A stretch of DNA of 64,000 nucleotides from Sphingobacteriales bacterium. GTDB taxonomy: Bacteria > Bacteroidota > Bacteroidia > Chitinophagales > Chitinophagaceae. The DNA lies in the NCBI GenBank assembly GCA_027484425.1, contig JAIXSZ010000033.1, forward strand, positions 1 through 64,000, in the 5' to 3' direction. Within the stretch, counting starts at the first letter, position 1; the number at the start of each line of letters is the position of its first letter. The notes under the pieces were generated by a model. It made no database searches. It was not told the DNA's origin and saw nothing but the letters and a program-made list of their open reading frames with translations. The translations under genes and the position numbers were made by a program. Of this stretch, positions 52,955 through 63,797 are shown one piece after another.

Positions 52955-53260
52955 TATTACTTCGTTGTGTCTACATGTGGTTTCCTTGCAATGGTACTAT
53001 TTGCCATTGGTTTACGTTATTCCTCGTTTGATATAATACGCAACAGCCACGATATCTACATAGCTACTGTGATGTAGTACAAATAATTATAAATGAAGTA
53101 TGTAGAAGTTGAACAGTTATATTCTTCATTGTAAGGTATATAGTATTACTGAAGCTTGGTTTTCGGTAATATAATTTTAACTTTTGCCCACTATTTTATT
53201 TTTTTTTCTGTCTTTAAATGGAAAAGGTTAAATTTACTATCGAAATTATAAAATATTGTA
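52955..53260. other. 306-bp intergenic region
   Basis: AT-rich; no gene or terminator recognised. The last 60 bp, with TTTTTTTCTG and a T/A-rich tract, probably hold the promoter of the adhesin operon, but no exact consensus is seen. Confidence 0.5.
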
Positions 53261-56200
53261 ATGAAAAGGCACTATATACTTCTATTCTGCTTACTTACCT
53301 ATATCACTTCTGTGTCTTTTGCTCAGTCTGCTCCTACGGAGTTTATTGAGAATAAAGGGCAATGGGGAGAGTGGGTGAAGTACAAAGCCAAAACTATAGC
53401 TGGTGAAATGTTTCTGGAAAATGATGGTTTCAGGTATATACTCAGCGATGCTGCAAACACAGAAAAGGTTGATTCTTTTCATCATGGATTGTTGTCAGAG
53501 AAGCCCAAATTGAAATTTCATGTCTATAAAATGACAATGGAGGGTGCCAATACCCCACAAATAAAGGGAGTAAAACAGCAAAGTAACTACTACAATTATT
53601 TTATGGGTAATGACCCTAAAAGATGGAAAGGTGATGTACATCCGTATTTGGGGCTAGAGTATAATAATGTGTACAAAGGAATAGATATGCATGTATCGTC
53701 AGAAGGTACAGCGTTGGTGTATGAATTTTTTGTGCAGCCGGGTGGAAATGTAAATGATATAAGGTTGCGTTTTGATGGACAGGAGCGCATGTATATCAAT
53801 GAAAAAGGAAATTTGGTAATTGCTACATCGGTGGGTGAGGTGAAAGAAATGAAGCCATATGTGTATCAATACATTAACGATGAGAAGGTAGAGGTAGCTT
53901 GTAATTACAAGTTGGTAAAAAATGTGCTCACTTTTGATGTTCCTAATGGATACGATCATAGCAAAATGCTGATAATTGATCCTGTTACTTATTGGGCATC
54001 ATTTACCGGCTCAACTGCTGATAATTGGGGATTTACCGCTACGTATGATAATGCTGGTAATTTTTACATGGGTGGTATTGTTAACTGTTTAGCTATAGCT
54101 GGTGGCGGTGCATTTCCTGTAAGTCCAGGCGCCTATCAGACCACATTTGCAGGTGGACAAGGCGCTGACGCGATACAGTTTGGGTCTGATATAGCAATAA
54201 TGAAACTTAATCCGTCAGGTACATCACGTATTTATGCAACATACATCGGCGGTCAGAACAATGAACGTCCACATAGTATGATCGTAGATGGCGCTGGTAA
54301 TCTGGTGATTGCTGGTAGATCATTATCTCCCGACTATCCCGTAACTGCTGGCGCTGTACAAACAGTGAAAAACTTAGGTTCAGATATTATAGTTTCAAAA
54401 TTAAATCCTGCTGGATCTGCTATGGTTGCTTCTACCTATATGGGTGGTTCTGGCAACGATGGCGTGAATTTTGATTCCACTGAGTTATTTTATGGGCATT
54501 TGAAATTTAATTATGGTGATGATGCACGAAGTGAGGTTCAAGTAGATAACGTAGGTAATATATATGTAACTGGTTGTACCGAATCTCCCGATTTTCCAGT
54601 TACGCCAACAGCAATTGCCAGTGTAGGTTCTGGTTTACAAGATGGAGTGATTTTTAAACTCAATCCTACGATGACCACAACGTTATGGAGTACCTATCTT
54701 AGTGGTATCGGAGATGATGCTGGGTATGTTTTGGCTTTCAACTCTACGCAAACATCTGTATATGTAGCAGGTGGTACTAATAGTACTAATTTTCCTGTAG
54801 GCACTGGTGGATGGCAGCCTACATACATGGGCGATTCTGCGGATGGTTATATATTGAAGTTTCGAAATAGTCCACCTTATAACGTTCAAAGAGGTACTTT
54901 TGTTGGCACAGCCAACTTTGATCAGGTATATGGTATACAAGTTGACTTCAATGATAATGTCTATGTAATGGGGCAGTCGTTGGGCGGTACATTTCCTTTT
55001 ACTACTGGTGTTTATATAAACCCCAATTCATCGCAGTTTATCATGAAGATGGATAGTAACCTGACTACTGATTTAATTTCAACTGTGTTTGGGTCTGGCG
55101 ATCCATTACATACAAATATATCTCCTGTTGCATTTCTTGTAGACACTTGCGAAAATGTTTATGTATCGGGTTGGGGTGGTAATATTATGGGGGTAGCTAG
55201 TTTGGCCCACTCAGGTACCACTGTAGGCATGCCCACATTTGCCCCCGCCCCCGAAACTCCTATACAGACAACTACTGATGGTTTTGATTTTTACTTTATA
55301 GTATTAGGCCCTGCTATGACATCACTAAGGTATGCTACTTTTTATGGTAGGGTAGGTACAGGTGGTTTGGGAGAACACGTAGATGGCGGAACAAGTAGAT
55401 TCGACAAAGCAGGAGTTATATATCAAGGTATCTGTGCCAATTGTGGAGGCCCAGGTAGTGCTCCTTTCCCTACAACAACTGGTGTATGGGCATCAACAAT
55501 GCCTAGTCCCAATTGCAATCAAGCTGGGTTAAAAATAGCGTTTAACATAGGCCCAGTAGATGTAAACATTACTGCAGGTCCTACTACATCTGGTTGTGCT
55601 CCACTTACTGTCAACTTTTTTAATGCTACAACAAATGGATTGTCCTATGTTTGGAACTTTGGAGATGGTAGTGCACCTGTAACTACTTTTGCTCCTACTC
55701 ATACGTTTACAGCTGGTGGTACTTACACAGTTACGCTAGCATCGTCTAATTCTAACGCTTGTTTCAGAACAGATGATACCGCATACATTATTATCAACGT
55801 AGACACTAACAAGATAGATCCATCGTTTACCTATGTCGTCACTGAAAGTTGTGACCCGTATATAGCTGAATTTACCAATACCTCTACCACTAACATCACA
55901 ACCGGTGGGGCACCATCATATGTATGGTGGTTTGGGGATGGTACCTCATTTACCGGTACTACGCCACCGCCCCATAATTATCCAGATACAGGTACATATA
56001 CTGTATTGCTTATTATGGATCATCCAGATGCATGTAAACGGCCAGATACAGTCCAGCAGACTATTAGGATAACCAGTCTTAGGGTAGCTGCAGGGTTTGA
56101 TATTCCAGATTCCTTATGTCTTGGGCAATCTTTTGTGCCTACAGGCGGAAGCTCTAATGCTACTAGTTATTTTTGGGATTTTGGTGATACGGTGACTTCT

Positions 56201-56839
56201 ACCGCCCCGTTGCCTCCCCATACTTATTTATCGGTAGGCACATACACGGTTACATTTGTAGCCCAAAATCCAGGCTCATGCAATGGGGCAGACACTATGC
56301 AGCACATAATAACAATTTTGCCTACACCTATTGCTGATTTTACATTCACACCCTTGAGTCCGGAACCCAATATACCTACAACATTTACTAACAGATCTAT
56401 TAACGCCACCAGATATGTTTGGGATTTTGGGGATGATACCAAAAGCACAGAAGTAAATCCTGTTCACCAATACAATAAAACAGGAAACTATAAGGTTTGT
56501 CTCACCGCTTACAATAATAGTAACTGTCCTAGCATCGCTTGTAAAACAGTTCCATCAGACGTTTTACCCTTGGTAGGACTACCGACAGGGTTTAGCCCCA
56601 ACGGTGATGGTAAAAACGATATATTGTTTGTGAGAGGGGCTGCAATAAAAACGATGAACTTAAAGATATACAACAGATGGGGACAGTTGGTGTTCGAGTC
56701 TAACAGTCAAGATGTAGGTTGGGATGGTACTTTTAACGGACAACCACAACCATTAGAGGCTTATGGATATGTATTGAATGTAAGCTTTATAGATGGAACA
56801 GCTAAATTATTGAAAGGAAATATCACACTTCTGCGATGA
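53261..56839 (+). CDS. large secreted PKD-repeat protein with CHU_C (T9SS type B) sorting domain
   Basis: A protein of 1192 residues. Signal peptide (cleavage near ...SFAQ), then an N-terminal DUF7948-like domain (about 25-240) and SBBP-type repeats (about 245-660; INCLAIAGG, GNDAGYVLA, VDFNDNVYV). Four PKD domains follow (about 775-1090; FGDGSAP, FGDGTSF, FGDTVTS, FGDDTKS motifs), then a C-terminal gliding-associated CHU_C domain (GFSPNGDGKNDI, IYNRWGQLVFES). Exported by T9SS and exposed on the surface. It overlaps the PorP/SprF gene by 4 bp (ATGA), a standard pair. Confidence 0.93.
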   Translation: MKRHYILLFCLLTYITSVSFAQSAPTEFIENKGQWGEWVKYKAKTIAGEMFLENDGFRYILSDAANTEKVDSFHHGLLSEKPKLKFHVYKMTMEGANTPQIKGVKQQSNYYNYFMGNDPKRWKGDVHPYLGLEYNNVYKGIDMHVSSEGTALVYEFFVQPGGNVNDIRLRFDGQERMYINEKGNLVIATSVGEVKEMKPYVYQYINDEKVEVACNYKLVKNVLTFDVPNGYDHSKMLIIDPVTYWASFTGSTADNWGFTATYDNAGNFYMGGIVNCLAIAGGGAFPVSPGAYQTTFAGGQGADAIQFGSDIAIMKLNPSGTSRIYATYIGGQNNERPHSMIVDGAGNLVIAGRSLSPDYPVTAGAVQTVKNLGSDIIVSKLNPAGSAMVASTYMGGSGNDGVNFDSTELFYGHLKFNYGDDARSEVQVDNVGNIYVTGCTESPDFPVTPTAIASVGSGLQDGVIFKLNPTMTTTLWSTYLSGIGDDAGYVLAFNSTQTSVYVAGGTNSTNFPVGTGGWQPTYMGDSADGYILKFRNSPPYNVQRGTFVGTANFDQVYGIQVDFNDNVYVMGQSLGGTFPFTTGVYINPNSSQFIMKMDSNLTTDLISTVFGSGDPLHTNISPVAFLVDTCENVYVSGWGGNIMGVASLAHSGTTVGMPTFAPAPETPIQTTTDGFDFYFIVLGPAMTSLRYATFYGRVGTGGLGEHVDGGTSRFDKAGVIYQGICANCGGPGSAPFPTTTGVWASTMPSPNCNQAGLKIAFNIGPVDVNITAGPTTSGCAPLTVNFFNATTNGLSYVWNFGDGSAPVTTFAPTHTFTAGGTYTVTLASSNSNACFRTDDTAYIIINVDTNKIDPSFTYVVTESCDPYIAEFTNTSTTNITTGGAPSYVWWFGDGTSFTGTTPPPHNYPDTGTYTVLLIMDHPDACKRPDTVQQTIRITSLRVAAGFDIPDSLCLGQSFVPTGGSSNATSYFWDFGDTVTSTAPLPPHTYLSVGTYTVTFVAQNPGSCNGADTMQHIITILPTPIADFTFTPLSPEPNIPTTFTNRSINATRYVWDFGDDTKSTEVNPVHQYNKTGNYKVCLTAYNNSNCPSIACKTVPSDVLPLVGLPTGFSPNGDGKNDILFVRGAAIKTMNLKIYNRWGQLVFESNSQDVGWDGTFNGQPQPLEAYGYVLNVSFIDGTAKLLKGNITLLR

Positions 56840-57876
56840 TGATAAGGAGTTTATTGGTTTCGGGTTTGCTATCGGTATTTTCTTGTTTGCAAGTAAATGC
56901 TCAGAGTATCCATTTTTCTCAGTATTACAATGCGCCTACACTTATCACGCCTGCCAATACAGGATTGATGCCAGATAATGATTTCAGAATAGGACTTAAC
57001 TATCGTAATCAGTGGTCAGCATTACCAGTACCTTATAATACTTTTTCTGGCTGGGGTGATTTTAAGATAGGCGGAAACAAGGACAATGACCACAATAATT
57101 GGTTGGGTTTGGGTCTTTCTCTATACAACGATAAATCAGGTGATGGTAGATTGAGTTTAATGCAGTTTCAGGGCAATATTGCATATCATTTACAACTCAG
57201 CAATACATTTCTGGTTTCCTTGGGCATGTCGGCAGCTACTGTGTCGCGAAGTGTAAATTATGACCTTTTGACGTTTGATAATCAGTGGGATGGATTTGCA
57301 TTTAACACTAACCTTCCTAATAATGAACAAGTTGGAATACTAAAGACTAGCTATTATACCGTAGGAGTTGGAGCTAATTTTTCTTGGTTTCCTTCTGAAA
57401 ATGTCTTTGTAAAGTTGGGGGGAGGAGCCGTGAACATTAACCGTCCAATAGAGAGCTTTTATGATAACGGTGTAAATGAGGTAGGCTTGCGTCCTGCGGC
57501 TAGTTTGGATGTACTATTACGAACTGGACCAGTGCTAATTGTAAACCCCTCCATGTATTACACCACGCAGAATGGTGCAACTGAAATAGTTACTGGTTCA
57601 CAATTCAGAACAATTTTAAGTAACTCATCTTTAGGTGCAACTCCTATAGAGTTGATTTTAGGATTGTACTATCGCCTCACTGATGCAGCTATAGGTACAG
57701 TAGGCGTACAAGTAGGTGGGGTGCAGTTTATGGCAAGTTATGACCTTACAATGTCTTCCTTAGCACCATATAATTCCTCATATGGTGCGCTAGAATTTTC
57801 CTTGATTTATCAGGGAGTATATGGCAAGAATAAGCAAAATCTCAAACGTAGTTACACATGCCCTAGGTTTAACTAA
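56836..57876 (+). CDS. PorP/SprF-family T9SS outer-membrane protein
   Basis: A protein of 346 residues. A signal peptide ends ...VNAQ, then IHFSQYYNAPTLITPANTGL, the PorP/SprF N-terminal hallmark, and a predicted beta-barrel. Translationally coupled to the CHU_C protein. SprF-type partners help that class of adhesin reach the surface. Confidence 0.93.
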   Translation: MMIRSLLVSGLLSVFSCLQVNAQSIHFSQYYNAPTLITPANTGLMPDNDFRIGLNYRNQWSALPVPYNTFSGWGDFKIGGNKDNDHNNWLGLGLSLYNDKSGDGRLSLMQFQGNIAYHLQLSNTFLVSLGMSAATVSRSVNYDLLTFDNQWDGFAFNTNLPNNEQVGILKTSYYTVGVGANFSWFPSENVFVKLGGGAVNINRPIESFYDNGVNEVGLRPAASLDVLLRTGPVLIVNPSMYYTTQNGATEIVTGSQFRTILSNSSLGATPIELILGLYYRLTDAAIGTVGVQVGGVQFMASYDLTMSSLAPYNSSYGALEFSLIYQGVYGKNKQNLKRSYTCPRFN

Positions 57877-57912
57877 TGTCGCAATCTGAATATATCAGTA
57901 GCATAGTGATAT

Positions 57913-58263
57913 CTATTGAATCTCAGTGAGTATGGGTATCATATCGTTATACAGGGTATCCATCTCGTTGGGGTGCGATTTGTACCACTCAAGACTTTTA
58001 CTGAACTGTTCCATAGTAATATTATGGTGAGCAAGGATGTCTTTGTAAAAAGCAGCTAAAGAATCGGGATTTTTTTTGCCATTGGTGTGCACACTATCTT
58101 TTACCATAGTGCTATAGGTTTCTGCCATTTGTATATCTACCATCAATTCTGCCATTGCATCGGGCGCTATGTGCGATTCTTTTTTCTCGGGCATTTTGCA
58201 GGAAATGGCTAAGAAACTACAATAAAGTAATAGAAGGGAGATGCGATATGTATTGGGCAGCAT
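57913..58263 (-). CDS. DUF4296 lipoprotein
   Basis: A protein of 116 residues with a lipobox (LAIS-Cys22). The domain resembles DUF4296, a small Bacteroidota lipoprotein family of unknown function. Immediately downstream of porD in the same direction, 44 bp apart. Confidence 0.85.
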   Translation of the reverse strand: MLPNTYRISLLLLYCSFLAISCKMPEKKESHIAPDAMAELMVDIQMAETYSTMVKDSVHTNGKKNPDSLAAFYKDILAHHNITMEQFSKSLEWYKSHPNEMDTLYNDMIPILTEIQ

Positions 58264-58307
58264 TAAATCGAAAGTTGTTGAGTAAGTAAAGTTTTGCTTG
58301 ATGTGGT

Positions 58308-59237
58308 TTATTTAAGTGCGTTGTACTTAGCTGAATTTGGCACATCAAGCACCGCCAGTAGGGTGATAAATTGTTGCCTTTCTGAGCGTGGTGTCATTTC
58401 AAGCAGTTTCATAATTTCATCGCTTTTGGCATTAAATAAGAACTGCATCAAAATAGAGCTTGGATTTTCCCTGTTAACCTGATATAGTTTTTTTATGCCG
58501 GTGAGTATTCTGCCTCGTGCTTCATTGGGTTTGATATACATGCTATCTAGCCCTTCTCGGTGCATGCTGTACCAGAAATTGCGTACATCCTGAAATCTTT
58601 GATTCAGCATTTGGTCTACAAGCCAGTATCTGTTTCGGTTATTTTCTACAGGTTTCCAGCCACTTACTCCTTTGCCATCTGGGGCATTGTTTACAATATT
58701 CTGTGCCCTTTTCAGTAAAGAAGTACCACCACTAGGCGAAAAACTGTCATAGTCCATAGCTAAGACCAAATAGCAATAGTAAGCAACAACAGCTGTAAGA
58801 TTGGATGTGAGTGGGTCTATGCCATTTACACGATTGTCATCAAAATTGAGTGGATTGAACTGAGAGAATTTAAATGCAAAGTCTTTGTCTACAAAATTCA
58901 GAATAGAGCTCGTGTAGGATGCATTATATACAGGACGTGAAGCCTGAATGCTGAAAGTGCCAGAAAAACCGTTTGGGTCGCCACCTATATTATTGGCAGT
59001 AAGATTGATGAAAATATTGCACTCAATACGTTCTGTGGCTGCATAATCATCCGTTGTCCATTTTCTAGTGTTTACAAAGTCTGCAATTGCTTGCTGCATA
59101 CTAGTAAATACTTGTGGATCTACGCCTGCACCTGTTATTTTGTCGCGCATTATTGTCACCTTGCAGTTCAATTCTTGTGCTGATGCAGCAACAATATTGA
59201 ATAGCAAAATCAATAAGCTAAATAGTATTCGCTTCAT
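58308..59237 (-). CDS. porD: DUF4835 protein (PorD-like T9SS component)
   Basis: A protein of 309 residues with a signal peptide ending ...AASA. The family is DUF4835, which corresponds to PorD of the type IX secretion machinery. It overlaps coaBC by 20 bp, a linkage common in Bacteroidota (usually coaBC-porD-recN; here recN is replaced by DUF4296). Confidence 0.85.
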   Translation of the reverse strand: MKRILFSLLILLFNIVAASAQELNCKVTIMRDKITGAGVDPQVFTSMQQAIADFVNTRKWTTDDYAATERIECNIFINLTANNIGGDPNGFSGTFSIQASRPVYNASYTSSILNFVDKDFAFKFSQFNPLNFDDNRVNGIDPLTSNLTAVVAYYCYLVLAMDYDSFSPSGGTSLLKRAQNIVNNAPDGKGVSGWKPVENNRNRYWLVDQMLNQRFQDVRNFWYSMHREGLDSMYIKPNEARGRILTGIKKLYQVNRENPSSILMQFLFNAKSDEIMKLLEMTPRSERQQFITLLAVLDVPNSAKYNALK

Positions 59238-60435
59238 TTCTTAGCAGTATTATTTGTTCGGTTATAGCATTAGCTACTTCTTTTTTTGTAAGCAGTGGCA
59301 ATGGTTTCCTGGTGCCATTTCTCAATAGTAATGTTACTTTATTGGTATCATGACCAAATCCAGCGCCTTCATCTCTTAGCGAATTTAGTACGATCATATC
59401 AGCATTTTTGGCTTCCAGTTTTTTGTTGGCATTTTCCTGCTCGTTTTCAGTTTCCAGCGCAAACCCTATTAACGTTTGTCCGTCTTGTTTTATTTTGCCT
59501 AGTGATGCTAATATATCTTTAGTTTTTGTGAGTGAAATATTGAGTTCGTCAGTTTGTTTTTTTATTTTGTTTTCGGCATATTCTACTGGTTTGTAGTCGG
59601 CTACTGCAGCGGCAAGTACAGCTATTTGTACTTCGTGAGCTACTTGCATAGTAGCATCATACATCTGAGCAGCACTTTCAACATTTATAACGTTAACTGA
59701 ACTGTTAGGTGTTGGTTTATGTTGGGTTGGACCTAGTATTAATGTTACACTTGCCCCTGCATTTGCTAGGGATTCGGCTATCGCTATACCCATTTTTCCT
59801 GTAGAGAAGTTCCCGATGAATCTGACAGGGTCTATTCGCTCATAGGTAGGTCCGGCAGTCACTACAGCAGTCTGTCCTGAAAGAGGTAGGGTAGGTATTA
59901 CAAAAAAATCGGAAAGTACTTTTATCATTTTTTCAGGTTCAGACATTCTGCCCGGACCTACCAAACCACTTGCTAACTCTCCATGTTCGGTAGGGATAAT
60001 ATGATTTCCATACTCCTGTAGTTTATTGATGTTGTTTCTCGTCGAAGGATGCAACCACATGTCTTCGTCCATTGCTGGGGCTATAAATACAGGGCACCTT
60101 GCAGAAAGGTATACGGCCGCCACTATGTTATCGCAGATGCCATTAGCAAGTTTGCCCAAAGTATTGGCACTACATGGAGCAATAATCATTGTATCTGCCC
60201 AAAGTCCCAGTGCAACATGGTTGTTCCATGTGGTGCCGTCAGTTACATCACTTAGTGTTTGGCGACCAGACACAGTAGCTAGTGAAAGTGGACTTACAAA
60301 CAACTTAGCAGCCGCAGTCATCAGTATTTGTACTTCAGCACCAGCTTTCACGAGTAGTCTTACAAAATGCGGAATTTTATATGCGGCAATACTACCAGTA
60401 ACTGCTACAATAATTTTTTTGCCTTTTAGTGCCAT
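59218..60435 (-). CDS. coaBC: bifunctional phosphopantothenoylcysteine decarboxylase/synthetase
   Basis: A protein of 405 residues, normal length. The N-terminal CoaC half is a flavoprotein with VTGSIAAYK, PAMDEDMW and the SANTLGKLANGICDN segment. The C-terminal CoaB half shows VTAGPTYERIDPVRFIGNFSTGKMG. Two steps of coenzyme A synthesis in the cytosol. Start ATG 60435 gives the conserved N-terminus. Confidence 0.95.
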   Translation of the reverse strand: MALKGKKIIVAVTGSIAAYKIPHFVRLLVKAGAEVQILMTAAAKLFVSPLSLATVSGRQTLSDVTDGTTWNNHVALGLWADTMIIAPCSANTLGKLANGICDNIVAAVYLSARCPVFIAPAMDEDMWLHPSTRNNINKLQEYGNHIIPTEHGELASGLVGPGRMSEPEKMIKVLSDFFVIPTLPLSGQTAVVTAGPTYERIDPVRFIGNFSTGKMGIAIAESLANAGASVTLILGPTQHKPTPNSSVNVINVESAAQMYDATMQVAHEVQIAVLAAAVADYKPVEYAENKIKKQTDELNISLTKTKDILASLGKIKQDGQTLIGFALETENEQENANKKLEAKNADMIVLNSLRDEGAGFGHDTNKVTLLLRNGTRKPLPLLTKKEVANAITEQIILLRNEANTI

Positions 60436-60646
60436 ATAAGCTGCAAGTTACGTAAGTATAAAAACATTACTGTTGTTTAATGAGTACCATAGTTGCTTGT
60501 GCAATTAGTTTTACCATTTGCTTTACGTAATTTTGCACATTATAGGAATATTCTTTTATTAATAATTTGCTTTGTCCCTACACTAGTGAACATTGCAAAG
60601 TTTTATAGAATTTTAAAAAAGACAGCCTTCAACAAAAAAGATAAGG

Positions 60647-62539
60647 ATGAGTATATTCAGGTATTTAGTAACATTTTTGCTATTAGCTTTCGTTTTGGTT
60701 AGTTGCCGTTCACGCAAGAAGGGAGAAGTATCAACTTTAAAGAAAGTAGACCCTAAAATGTGGGTAGATGAACACACTCAAAGTAATGCAGATAGTGTGC
60801 AAGTAAAACATTTACATTTGGACGTTACAGTTGATATGGAGCATAAGCAAATATATGGAAGTGCATTATGGACCATTAATAACAATCATAAGCAAAAAGA
60901 ATTGGTGCTGGATACTTATGACCTAACTATAGATAGCGTGCAAGTAGACGGGAAAATTGTTGGCTACAATATGGATGCTCCAGTTAGGTATTTAGGTAAT
61001 GCATTGAGGATACCAATACTTGAGAATAGCACTTTTATAACCATATTTTATAAAACAGGTCCTAAAGCAAGAGCACTTCAATGGCTCGAACCGCAGCAAA
61101 CTCATGATAAAAAATTTCCGTTTTTATACACTCAGTCAGAGTCTATTTATGCGAGATCTTGGATACCATGTCCTGACGGTCCGGGTATAAGATTTACATA
61201 CACTGCAAGGGTCACTGTGCCCAAAGGTCTCATGGCGCTAATGAGTGCTGAGAATACTGATGTTGTTAATGATACAGGTATTTATCATTTCAAGATGTCA
61301 CAACCAATTCCTGCTTACTTAATGGCGTTGGCGGTGGGCGATATTACTTTTAAAGGTATTGATGACAGAACAGGTGTATACGCTGAAAGGGGGATGATTG
61401 AAAAGGCCAGGTGGGAATTTGAGAATGTTGGGATAATGGTAGGGAGCGCTGAACAGTTGTATGGTAACTACAGATGGGGGAGATATGATGTTTTGGTACT
61501 GCCCCCAGGTTTCCCAATTGGCGGTATGGAAAATCCTCGGCTCACCTTCCTTACACCTTCTGTGATAGCTGGGGATAGGTCACTGGTATCGCTGGTGGCG
61601 CATGAGCTGGCCCATAGTTGGAGTGGCAATTTGGTTACAAATGCTACGTGGAACGATTTTTGGCTGAATGAAGGGTTTACCAATTACTTTGAGCGAAGGA
61701 TAATGGAGCAACTAATGGGCGAGAATTACGCTGACATGTTGTGGGAGTTGGGCTATCAGGACCTTGAAAATACAGTTATTCATTTAGGTCCCAAACACAG
61801 AGATACTTGGCTGAAACTAGATCTAAAGGGTAGAGACCCAGATGATGGGCTGAACGACATCCCTTACGAAAAAGGGTGTCATTTCTTGAAAATGATAGAA
61901 ATAGCCTCTGGCAGGGATAGATTTGACCGCTTTCTGATGAAGTATTTTGATGCTAATGCCTTTAAAACCATAACTACAGAAACATTTCTGAACTTTATGG
62001 ATACCGGTCTAATAAAGAATGATACGATTCTGCGTAAAAAACTGAACATAGATGAGTGGGTATATGGGCCAGGAATACCTAAAAACTGTCCAAGAGCCGG
62101 AAACGAACTTTTTGGCAAAGTAGATGCAGAGCGAAAAAAATTCCTGACTGGTACACAACCAGAGGCCTTGTTGTTCGTTCATTGGAGTGCACATGAATGG
62201 TTGCACTTCCTTAGAGGTATGCCAGATACTATTACTATTGCGCAAATGAAACTATTAGATAATGCATTTAAGCTATCTGTGACGGGTAATAGTGAAATAG
62301 CAGATATGTGGTATCTGTTGTCAATAAGAACGAACTACACAGCTGCTTATCCTGCTATGGAGAAATTTCTAAGTACTATTGGTCGCAGGAAGTTTCTGGA
62401 GCCATTGTATTCAGAAATGATGAGAAAACCAGCTACAGAAGAAATGGCTAAAAGGATTTACAATAAATATAGGCTTAACTATCACCCATTAGCACAAGAA
62501 AGTTTGGATAGGATTGTGTTGAAAACTAACTCCATTTAA
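60647..62539 (+). CDS. M1-family aminopeptidase (lipoprotein)
   Basis: A protein of 630 residues. A lipobox (VLVS-Cys20) suggests membrane anchoring. Zinc motif HELAH (His319, His323) with the following Glu342 in NEGFTNYFE is the M1 gluzincin signature. The N-terminal beta-domain (about 40-250) and the C-terminal helical region (about 480-630) match leukotriene-A4-hydrolase-like members. Cleaves N-terminal residues from peptides. A GTG could start it earlier; ATG 60647 gives the lipobox. Confidence 0.9.
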   Translation: MSIFRYLVTFLLLAFVLVSCRSRKKGEVSTLKKVDPKMWVDEHTQSNADSVQVKHLHLDVTVDMEHKQIYGSALWTINNNHKQKELVLDTYDLTIDSVQVDGKIVGYNMDAPVRYLGNALRIPILENSTFITIFYKTGPKARALQWLEPQQTHDKKFPFLYTQSESIYARSWIPCPDGPGIRFTYTARVTVPKGLMALMSAENTDVVNDTGIYHFKMSQPIPAYLMALAVGDITFKGIDDRTGVYAERGMIEKARWEFENVGIMVGSAEQLYGNYRWGRYDVLVLPPGFPIGGMENPRLTFLTPSVIAGDRSLVSLVAHELAHSWSGNLVTNATWNDFWLNEGFTNYFERRIMEQLMGENYADMLWELGYQDLENTVIHLGPKHRDTWLKLDLKGRDPDDGLNDIPYEKGCHFLKMIEIASGRDRFDRFLMKYFDANAFKTITTETFLNFMDTGLIKNDTILRKKLNIDEWVYGPGIPKNCPRAGNELFGKVDAERKKFLTGTQPEALLFVHWSAHEWLHFLRGMPDTITIAQMKLLDNAFKLSVTGNSEIADMWYLLSIRTNYTAAYPAMEKFLSTIGRRKFLEPLYSEMMRKPATEEMAKRIYNKYRLNYHPLAQESLDRIVLKTNSI

Positions 62540-62573
62540 TTATTAACTCACTAAATAAGAGGCTTTTTGCAGA

Positions 62574-63350
62574 ATGGATAATGATGGTATTAGCCTCAAT
62601 AAGTATATTAGCTCCTCTGGGTTTTGCTCGCGAAGAGAAGCTGATAAACTTATAGAACAGGCCAGAGTAACTATAAATGGCGAGTTGGTTTTGCCGGGTG
62701 CGAAGGTATATGCAGGTGATAAGGTTGATATTGATGGCGAGCCGATTAAATCATCGGTAAAACGACCTATATATATAGCATTTAATAAACCTGTTGGTGT
62801 TACAAGCACAACAGACTTGAAAGACAAAACTAATATTATATCTTTTATCAATCACCCCAAACGCATTTTTCCTGTGGGAAGGCTTGATAAAGATTCGGAT
62901 GGGTTAATAATTCTTACGAATGATGGTGATATAGTAAACAAAATCCTTAGAGCAGCCAATAATCACGAGAAAGAATATATTGTATCCGTTGACAAAGCAG
63001 TGACACCAGAGTTTGTGCAAAGAATGTCTAACGGATTGCCAATTTTGGGAACTACTACTCGAAAATGTTTTGTTAGACAGGAAGGAAGTAGAAGGTTTAG
63101 GATAGTACTGACACAAGGGCTTAACAGGCAGATAAGAAGAATGTGCGAGCATTTAGATTATAAGGTCGTGACGTTAACCAGAGTGAGGATTATGAATATT
63201 CAACTAGATAATTTGCCAGTAGGTAAGTGGCGCTATTTTACACCTGCCGAAATTGAAAAAATGAATCAATTGGTATCAGAGTCAGTGAAAGAAGATGTAG
63301 CTGCTGGAGATATGAAGAGTAGAAAAATGGTAAGAAGATCAGGAAAGTGA
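62574..63350 (+). CDS. rluF: 23S rRNA pseudouridine synthase RluF-like
   Basis: A protein of 258 residues. N-terminal S4 domain (about 8-55; SLNKYISSSGFCSRREA), then the RsuA/RluB/E/F catalytic domain with GRLDKDSDG (Asp105 the nucleophile). The sequence is nearest RluF (U2604), but RluB/E-type activity cannot be excluded. Confidence 0.82.
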   Translation: MDNDGISLNKYISSSGFCSRREADKLIEQARVTINGELVLPGAKVYAGDKVDIDGEPIKSSVKRPIYIAFNKPVGVTSTTDLKDKTNIISFINHPKRIFPVGRLDKDSDGLIILTNDGDIVNKILRAANNHEKEYIVSVDKAVTPEFVQRMSNGLPILGTTTRKCFVRQEGSRRFRIVLTQGLNRQIRRMCEHLDYKVVTLTRVRIMNIQLDNLPVGKWRYFTPAEIEKMNQLVSESVKEDVAAGDMKSRKMVRRSGK

Positions 63351-63410
63351 TACAAAGAATATAGTGGATTGTAGAAAGTTTATACAATTTGGGCTAATTT
63401 AGATGGCATC

Positions 63411-63797
63411 ATGAAGTTAACTTACATTATTGCTATTCTGATATTAGCATTTATGAATGGTGTATATCAGTACAGTGTAAAAAAAGATTTCAAACCTTCA
63501 GAATTAGATAAGTATGTTACAGGCATGCGCGGGGCAGATACTGTTTTGCCTGAAGGAACAAATATTTCATTTTCAACTATTGGTGTTCCTGTAGATTTAC
63601 AGACTCGTATTAGGTACATTTTTGCTCCCAGACTGCTGTCATTAAGTAACACTTCACTCTATGATACTTTGTTGACAGTATCCTCTCTTCACAAAAAGGA
63701 TAGCATTCTTGATGCATTTAATGCAGATGGATCCAGAATTATTTGGCAGAACCAGGATACAACACACTTTTATATACTTTCATCTAAACATAAATAG
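63411..63797 (+). CDS. small membrane-anchored hypothetical protein
   Basis: A protein of 128 residues. One N-terminal helix (about 4-22), then a soluble region with no known domain. The stop codon abuts the TTG start of the next frame, so the two are probably co-translated. Confidence 0.65.
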   Translation: MKLTYIIAILILAFMNGVYQYSVKKDFKPSELDKYVTGMRGADTVLPEGTNISFSTIGVPVDLQTRIRYIFAPRLLSLSNTSLYDTLLTVSSLHKKDSILDAFNADGSRIIWQNQDTTHFYILSSKHK